A DNA stretch of 38,595 bases from an uncultured bacterium (GTDB lineage: Bacteria > UBP6 > UBA1177), in the NCBI GenBank assembly GCA_905235605.1, contig CAJOMF010000015.1, positions 1 to 38,595 of the forward strand, read 5' to 3'. Positions 33,676 through 38,595 of the stretch are shown piece by piece. The notes below the pieces were generated by a model, which worked only from the letters and a program-made list of their open reading frames with translations, was not told the DNA's origin and did not search any database. The translations under genes were made by a program, and so were the position numbers. Every line of letters begins with the position of its first letter. The stretch's first letter is position 1.

Positions 33676-34956
33676 TTACGCCAGATTGTTAAGAAAATAA
33701 AGCAAACCGATTATGAAGAGCACATAGAACGCAAGTGCACAGACTGCGATAGCGCGCTGCTTTGCAAGTGAGTTCGAAATCACTTCCCCGTCTTCGTCCT
33801 CGACCACTTTGATGTTTTTCAGCATGATGTACGCAAACAGAAAAAAGCCGAGGATAGAAGAGATTATCAGCATTGTCTGATAGACTGAAAGCTCTTTGCT
33901 GCGCGCCGCGTTGAACTCTTTCTCAAGTTTTTCACCCGAAAAGACGAGAGAAAGAGGCTGGAAAAAAGATGAATTGTAGGAAGTCGTGAAATATCTCTGT
34001 GCAGCAGGGGAAAAGTGCTGAAACGCTTTCGATAAAGCGGAATAATAAGGGTCGTCAACCTTGCCGACAGGTGTCTTTACACTTGAGATCACCGCGAACA
34101 TCGTGCCCGGAGAAGCTGAGTTCATGCTTGCCTGTACCGTGTCGCAGCGTGAGTAGGGTTCAGGCAGGACGAGCCCTTCGTACCCGACTGAAACTATATC
34201 CGTGCCGATCCAAATACCATCGTTGAAACAGTCGGTGTGGACGTTTCTAGTATCGCTGAGGGAGGCGAGAGTAAGCGAATTTTGTGTTTTGTAGAATTTG
34301 AACATCTTGCCAGGATAAGGAATCGGAATATAGGCTGCATCCCCGTTTTCAAACGATACGTTGACCCCCTGATCTTTCCCGAAAACGGTCGTGAATTTCA
34401 TAAAACCGTTGTTCAGTTCGTGCTGCGATCCGTCGAGAAATATCGAAGTGTCGGTGCAGGGTTTGTCGTTTTCGGTGCAATAGAGACCGACAGTTGTCTC
34501 AAATTCGGAAACAGCTCTGAAATTTTCGGGAAGAAGGAATATTTTTCTTGAACCAGCATTTATGATCTTCGCTTTTTCAGCTTCCTGATTTGTCGGTCTC
34601 AGTTTTTTCTGCGGCACAAAATGATAGTCCGAGACATCTTTGTATTTCAGAGGAAAGACAGCTTCCGTCGTGCCGAAGACCACTTTTATTTCCTTCATGT
34701 CGGGGCGAAGGTCGATGAGCCGGGAAGGCTGTTTCACTCCGTTTACAAACACGACCGGATTCGAAACAAGTTCGCCGTCGCGTGAAAGGACCTTGACGAG
34801 TGCCTTTGATCCGGGAGCGGTGGATGTGCCGTAAAGATAGATGAAGTAGTCATATTTCACCATCTGCGTGTTGACGAAAAGGCAGACTGAAATAAAGGCT
34901 GTAAGATATATGACAAGCGATGTTATCTTTAAAAGCAACGGTTTTTTTTCGGACAT
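33676..34956 (-). CDS. Membrane protein with large extracytoplasmic domain, unknown
   Basis: 426 residues. One transmembrane helix near the N-terminus (about 11-30, ITSLVIYLTAFISVCLFV), a beta-rich outside domain (about 32-350) and two C-terminal helices (about 353-372 and 402-424). The outside domain includes two segments of similar design, VLSRDGELVSNPVVFVNGVKQ and CTENDKPCTDTSIFLDGSQ, each offering a polar Ig-like strand pattern, so an internal duplication is possible. Cysteines there may pair. It lies 6 bases after the GAF gene and 2 before mutL, in an apparent operon. No family recognised. Confidence 0.7.
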   Translation of the reverse strand: MSEKKPLLLKITSLVIYLTAFISVCLFVNTQMVKYDYFIYLYGTSTAPGSKALVKVLSRDGELVSNPVVFVNGVKQPSRLIDLRPDMKEIKVVFGTTEAVFPLKYKDVSDYHFVPQKKLRPTNQEAEKAKIINAGSRKIFLLPENFRAVSEFETTVGLYCTENDKPCTDTSIFLDGSQHELNNGFMKFTTVFGKDQGVNVSFENGDAAYIPIPYPGKMFKFYKTQNSLTLASLSDTRNVHTDCFNDGIWIGTDIVSVGYEGLVLPEPYSRCDTVQASMNSASPGTMFAVISSVKTPVGKVDDPYYSALSKAFQHFSPAAQRYFTTSYNSSFFQPLSLVFSGEKLEKEFNAARSKELSVYQTMLIISSILGFFLFAYIMLKNIKVVEDEDGEVISNSLAKQRAIAVCALAFYVLFIIGLLYFLNNLA

Positions 34957-34962
34957 TGCCGC

Positions 34963-35847
34963 TTATTGATTTCTCTGCATTCTTATATAGTTCGCCAGTT
35001 TGTTTATGTAGAGATAAGGTTCCAGGATACTCAAAAGTTCGTTTGCCTTGTCGTAGTCGTTTTTGTCGAAAAGAAGTGAAACCATCTTGTCAGAAAGGTT
35101 GAAAACGCCGGCGATTTTTTTGTTGAGGAATATCGGGATCGACAGGAAATGGTCTTTTGTATATCCCGATGCGGATTTTTTGAACCTCGGATCGTTATCG
35201 ATGTTTTCGACGAAGATCGGTTTCATCGTGTTGACGACAGTCCACGCGACATTCTCGTTTGAAGGCGGGATCTCTATTCCCACGATCTCCTTTTTCGTGG
35301 CTGCTTCGATAACAAGATTGCCTTTGTCGTTGAGGAGCATGATCGAACCTCTTTCGGCGTAGAGCATATCGAGGCTCATTGTAAGTACTTCGTTAAGGAA
35401 CGATCTGAAATCCAGAGCCGATTTTTTAAATATTGCGGTGACTGCTTCGCGGTATTTCTTCACAACCATATTCCTGTGTGCTTCGGCAAGAGCAGACATC
35501 GTTTCTATAGTCTGGGGAGCTATCATCCTGAAGTTCATCAGACCGCAGTGGAAATATTTATCAGGGAATTTTACCCCTTTGATCCAATCTTTGAACTTAG
35601 AGTCAACCGCTGAAAGAACAATTGTCGGAATAAAGTTGAGATAGCATGAATTGTGAAATTCGACAAGGTTCAGTATCTGCGAGTAGTTGTCTTCAATGAT
35701 AAAGACCTGATTTGCAGACCTGTGGTCGTTCACAACATCGTCCATAATGACGTTCGAATGTGTCCAGCCTGAATTTTGAATTATCTGGATAACTTCATCT
35801 TCAATGGTTTTGTTTCTTATCGCCGTACAGATTTTTAAATTCTTCAT
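34963..35847 (-). CDS. GAF-domain sensor protein with receiver-like N-terminus
   Basis: 294 residues. The first about 115 residues resemble a degenerate receiver fold (MKNLKICTAIRNKTIEDEVI, then NQVFIIEDNY and FIPTIVLSAV), lacking a clear phospho-acceptor Asp in the usual place. A GAF domain follows (about 150-270): LDMLYAERGSIMLLNDKGN, IEAATKKEIVG, ENVAWTVVNTMKPIFVENI, SIPIFLNKKIAGVFNLSDK. There is no output domain, so it probably acts by protein contact or ligand sensing. It is upstream of the membrane-protein gene by 6 bases and may share its regulation. Confidence 0.8.
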   Translation of the reverse strand: MKNLKICTAIRNKTIEDEVIQIIQNSGWTHSNVIMDDVVNDHRSANQVFIIEDNYSQILNLVEFHNSCYLNFIPTIVLSAVDSKFKDWIKGVKFPDKYFHCGLMNFRMIAPQTIETMSALAEAHRNMVVKKYREAVTAIFKKSALDFRSFLNEVLTMSLDMLYAERGSIMLLNDKGNLVIEAATKKEIVGIEIPPSNENVAWTVVNTMKPIFVENIDNDPRFKKSASGYTKDHFLSIPIFLNKKIAGVFNLSDKMVSLLFDKNDYDKANELLSILEPYLYINKLANYIRMQRNQ

Positions 35848-35949
35848 GAGCCCTCCGTCAGTTCAACCGCCCGAGTATATTGTTTATTAAATTTACGGCA
35901 AGTTTTTAGTTTTTAGACCTGATTTTCTGTTTCGATACTTGACGTAAAA

Positions 35950-37797
35950 TTATTGCCCCGTTTTTTTCAGCATGTTGGAAACTTGTGAACTGAGATCAGG
36001 ATGCATTTTGTGACGGGACATCTCTTCAAGAGACTCTTTTACAATTTCAGGATTTGATTTTGTATATTTTTTAAGAAGACCGAGAAGATAGTAGTATTGA
36101 TCAGGATCTAAAGTGTTGTCGTGAAGTCTGTCTTTTATCTGTAAAAGATGGTTTTCATTCAGGGAGTATATTGCAAGAGTATTTATTGCCTGGATTTTTA
36201 CAATGTTTTCTTTGTCACTCAGCATATTCAGAAGCATTTTTTCAGATTCTTCGGTCTGAGTATTCCGCACGGCGTTTGCTACAGACGCTCTTATTCTTGG
36301 ATTGACGGACTCTGCGAACTCTGCGGCTTTTTTTACATTATCTGCGATACCTGCATTACCGAGTGCATTAAGAAGTTTTTCAGCCTTTTCCGGATTTTCA
36401 GCTTCATCAAGATCTTTGACAAGCATACTGTTCAACTTCTTTCCCTCTGCGGTATTGCCTTGTTTCATCATTTTTCCGGCAACAGAACCGACAATCAAGG
36501 ATGAAGAGGAAACAAGTTTGCCGCTTTCTTTGGATGTTTTATAAAGTTTTTCGGCGAAATCCATGGTTATAGTGTCAGGATTTTCAAGCAGACTTATGTT
36601 CTGCAGCAGAAGCGGATACAATTCATCGGTTTTGGCCGCATCACTTTTAAGCAGTGTTCTCATAACTTCCTGTGCTTTACTGTCTCCTGACGAAGCGAGC
36701 AGTCCCATGACGAGTATTTTTCCTTCGCTGCTGAAACCGTTTTCATTGAAAACCGGAATCAGATCTTTGGTTCTTTCCGGGTAGAGTTTGAGATATGCTA
36801 CAGTCCGCATGATAAAAAGCTGCTTGTCTCCGATTTTACCGTTAATTCCGAATTCCCGGAGAGTTTTGAGCATTTCGGACGATGTTATTCCTTTTGTCTG
36901 CTGTTCAAGAATTTTTCTCCGGGTGTTTTCCGACATTTCTACAGTTCCGATTCCGGAACTTTTCATTTCGGAAAAATCCGATAGTCTTGGTGATTTGTCG
37001 GCATCGGATATCCCTGTAAGTTCCAGCGAAAAATCCATATTGAAAAGGAATATCAGAATATTTTCAGTGTTGTAAACCGAAGTTCTTTGTTGTCCAGAAG
37101 CACTTTTTATCATTTTATCTTCCACCCTGTGCGTAATATCGGCTGAGTGTTCCTGCATATATTCTGAAATTCCTGAAGGAAAAGCCAGCAACGAGAGATA
37201 TTCATTGAATTTTTTGGTTATCCTGCACGAACCGCCGTTTTTGTCAACGGAATAAACAGCTTTGTAAGAACCGTTCTGATCCTGCTCAAAGGCAGCGTTT
37301 TTTGCCGGACGGGTATTTGTTCTAAAGTATGTTGCAACAAGCTTAACAGTGCTTATAAACACCTGATCTTCATTTTTTGAAAATTTGATATCTGATATTT
37401 TGCCTTCCGGAGAAAGGATAAAGGCTGCTTTTCTATCAAAGAACAGTGCCTGAATTGTTGCTCGGTCATCAAACAGGTTCTTTCCGTTAAACATAAATGA
37501 ACACTTCTCGATTTTATCGAAAGAAAACTCTGCCAGCATATTTCCGTCATCCAGCTTTTTTACCGGATAAAGTGAAAAATCCATCCGGCAGTCAAACAAT
37601 CCGGCTATTTTCTCGTCCGTACCGCCCGGATTGACGAAATAATTGTAAGAATCACTCCTGTATTTCAGTGAAAAAGAGTATTTTTTACCGGGAATCCATT
37701 CAATTAAAGCATTCAAAGATAAAATCCTGTAAACAAAAACCCCTCCGAGAGCCAATAACACAATTATAAGAACGATAAATAATTTTTTACGATTCAT
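35950..37797 (-). CDS. Membrane-anchored HEAT-repeat protein
   Basis: 615 residues from the ATG at 37797; a GTG 15 bases upstream (37812) is the alternative. An N-terminal anchor helix (KKLFIVLIIVLLALGGVFV) is followed by a beta-rich domain (about 35-250) beginning WIPGKKYSFSLKYRS, then a helical superhelix of HEAT-type repeats (about 310-610; for example NPRIRASVANAVRNTQTEES, then KENIVKIQAINTLAIY). The combination of a beta-barrel-like domain and helical superhelix recalls the lipoprotein N-terminal domain of vitellogenin/MTP proteins, and similar bacterial proteins occur in Myxococcota; this is an impression from layout. Function unknown. A gap of 102 bases separates it from the GAF gene. 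Confidence 0.7.
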   Translation of the reverse strand: MNRKKLFIVLIIVLLALGGVFVYRILSLNALIEWIPGKKYSFSLKYRSDSYNYFVNPGGTDEKIAGLFDCRMDFSLYPVKKLDDGNMLAEFSFDKIEKCSFMFNGKNLFDDRATIQALFFDRKAAFILSPEGKISDIKFSKNEDQVFISTVKLVATYFRTNTRPAKNAAFEQDQNGSYKAVYSVDKNGGSCRITKKFNEYLSLLAFPSGISEYMQEHSADITHRVEDKMIKSASGQQRTSVYNTENILIFLFNMDFSLELTGISDADKSPRLSDFSEMKSSGIGTVEMSENTRRKILEQQTKGITSSEMLKTLREFGINGKIGDKQLFIMRTVAYLKLYPERTKDLIPVFNENGFSSEGKILVMGLLASSGDSKAQEVMRTLLKSDAAKTDELYPLLLQNISLLENPDTITMDFAEKLYKTSKESGKLVSSSSLIVGSVAGKMMKQGNTAEGKKLNSMLVKDLDEAENPEKAEKLLNALGNAGIADNVKKAAEFAESVNPRIRASVANAVRNTQTEESEKMLLNMLSDKENIVKIQAINTLAIYSLNENHLLQIKDRLHDNTLDPDQYYYLLGLLKKYTKSNPEIVKESLEEMSRHKMHPDLSSQVSNMLKKTGQ

Positions 37798-38063
37798 GCC
37801 TTTTATTACCACTCAAAAGTTTATAAATATTTCTCTTTTCTCTCATGGATAGTAAAATTGAGAATTTGTGATTCCCACTCTAAAAATCCGTTATTTCTAT
37901 GCATAAAAACTGAAAAATATCAAATTTATTGAAAAATGTTGCAAAAAATCCTAGTCCATGTAGATAAGAAAGAGTGCTTTTTCTAAATTGAGCAGGATTC
38001 TCTATTTGCGGTTTATATCTAACCTCGCCATTGTATGGCATTTTACATTGACGGAGGATGCAA
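37798..38063. other. Divergent intergenic region
   Basis: No gene is seen in about 266 A+T-rich bases. A possible plus-strand promoter is TTGCAA (37939-37944) with TAGATA (37961-37966). A small GCCA/TGGC hairpin (38027-38039) lies near the start of the next gene. Confidence 0.4.
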
Positions 38064-38595
38064 ATGTTAAAAAAAATCATCGGATCACTTGTTATTTTAA
38101 CAATCGCAGGACTGCTGTGTTCTGAAACGGTTTGGGGAGAAGAAGTGAGTTCCAAAACGGAATATGAAGCAGCTCATGATTTCTTTGAAGAACTGCGGAC
38201 AGAGGCCGATAAATGTATTGCTTTGGGATGCGGAGCGGCATCTTTGTGTTCGGAAGACTCTGCTGGCAAACTGAAATGCGAATGTATTGACGGCTATGTT
38301 AAGGATGGTAACGGATTCTGTGTTCCTGACGGATGTGTCGGAGTAACCTGCGGAACAAATTCGACGTGTGTCGGCTATTCAGCTATTCAGAACAATAATA
38401 ATTACGAAAGAACACCGTTTGATTTTGATCTTTGTGAATGCGATTACGGATTTGTCCGTGCCAGCTACGGGATTGAGGAAAAATGTGTTCTGGACAGAGA
38501 TTTTGATGAAACCCGTCTTGTGGTGCTGAATGAAGAAGAATGCGAATATACGGGAGTCTGCAATATAAGGCTGGAATTGGAACAACCTTATGAAA
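38064..38595 (+). CDS. Secreted Cys-rich EGF-like protein, N-terminal part (runs off window)
   Basis: ATG at 38064 has GGAGG at 38053-38057. 177 residues are visible without a stop. The signal peptide MLKKIIGSLVILTIAGLLCS is followed by TVWGEE, a likely signal peptidase I site; the Cys lacks a good lipobox. The mature part has Cys patterns like calcium-type EGF modules of delta-type bacteria: CIALGCGAASLC, then KCECIDGYVKDGNGFCV, then GCVGVTCGTNSTC and LCECDYGFV. Disulfides are likely outside the cytoplasm. The rest of the gene is beyond the window, so its partner domains and function cannot be judged. Confidence 0.8.
   Translation, partial: MLKKIIGSLVILTIAGLLCSETVWGEEVSSKTEYEAAHDFFEELRTEADKCIALGCGAASLCSEDSAGKLKCECIDGYVKDGNGFCVPDGCVGVTCGTNSTCVGYSAIQNNNNYERTPFDFDLCECDYGFVRASYGIEEKCVLDRDFDETRLVVLNEEECEYTGVCNIRLELEQPYE

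Noticed and set aside
1-38595. tRNA or rRNA genes
   Set aside because: No cloverleaf with a GGTTCRA-type T-loop and CCA end, and no rRNA signature, was noticed on reading; a dedicated scan was not possible.

Overview
The window looks like a Gram-negative bacterial chromosome. It has Sec and lipobox signal peptides, a LolA-like periplasmic carrier, an outer-membrane barrel-type protein and an acyltransferase. The secreted EGF-like cysteine-rich protein and the signal-anchored HEAT protein with a beta-rich N-terminal half recall Myxococcota/delta-type lineages. That placement is an impression; nothing here fixes the phylum.

Positions 1 to about 15,800 are an accessory (defence-type) island. 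It opens with a truncated ORF6N gene on the minus strand, divergent from a higBA-type toxin-antitoxin pair. A promoter at 1365-1393 then precedes a large plus-strand block. Two overlapping genes (1491-2486 and 2483-6502) together carry one Eco57I-like adenine methyltransferase: the AdoMet-binding half is in the small protein and the NPPY catalytic half is at the C-terminus of a GIY-YIG/SF2-helicase protein. A strong internal Shine-Dalgarno and in-frame ATG sit exactly at the helicase/NPPY junction. Next, after 34 bases, is a 1482-residue NACHT (STAND, NLR-like) ATPase with a restriction-nuclease-like N-terminus, visibly richer in A+T. The rest of the island holds an AlbA/Schlafen-type ATP-binding regulator with a remnant of a second copy, two DUF1016 (YhcG-type PD-(D/E)XK) proteins, gene fragments, a duplicated leader, and clusters of palindromic repeats flanking the second DUF1016 gene.

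From 15,819 to 21,821 the minus strand carries a compact run pepD - guaA - phosphopantetheinyl transferase (frameshifted as read) - STAS anti-anti-sigma factor - SpoIIE phosphatase fused to an anti-sigma-type kinase. The last two form a partner-switching module.

From 21,999 to 30,838 the plus strand carries envelope genes: a PlsC-type acyltransferase, two lipoproteins, a LolA-like protein and an M16 peptidase, tightly spaced. Then come a 25-residue lipoprotein-like gene behind a terminator-like hairpin, and a probable outer-membrane protein with an Ala/Pro/Glu-rich linker.

From 30,867 to 37,797 the minus strand carries a HEAT-repeat anchored protein, a GAF protein, a membrane protein, mutL and miaA, the last four nearly abutting or overlapping. 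The window ends inside a plus-strand gene for a secreted Cys-rich EGF-like protein.

The best candidate for something not routinely described is the 1365-10985 cassette: a methyltransferase divided around a nuclease-helicase, with a possible alternative internal product, next to a nuclease-NACHT protein. I saw no tRNA, rRNA or CRISPR array.
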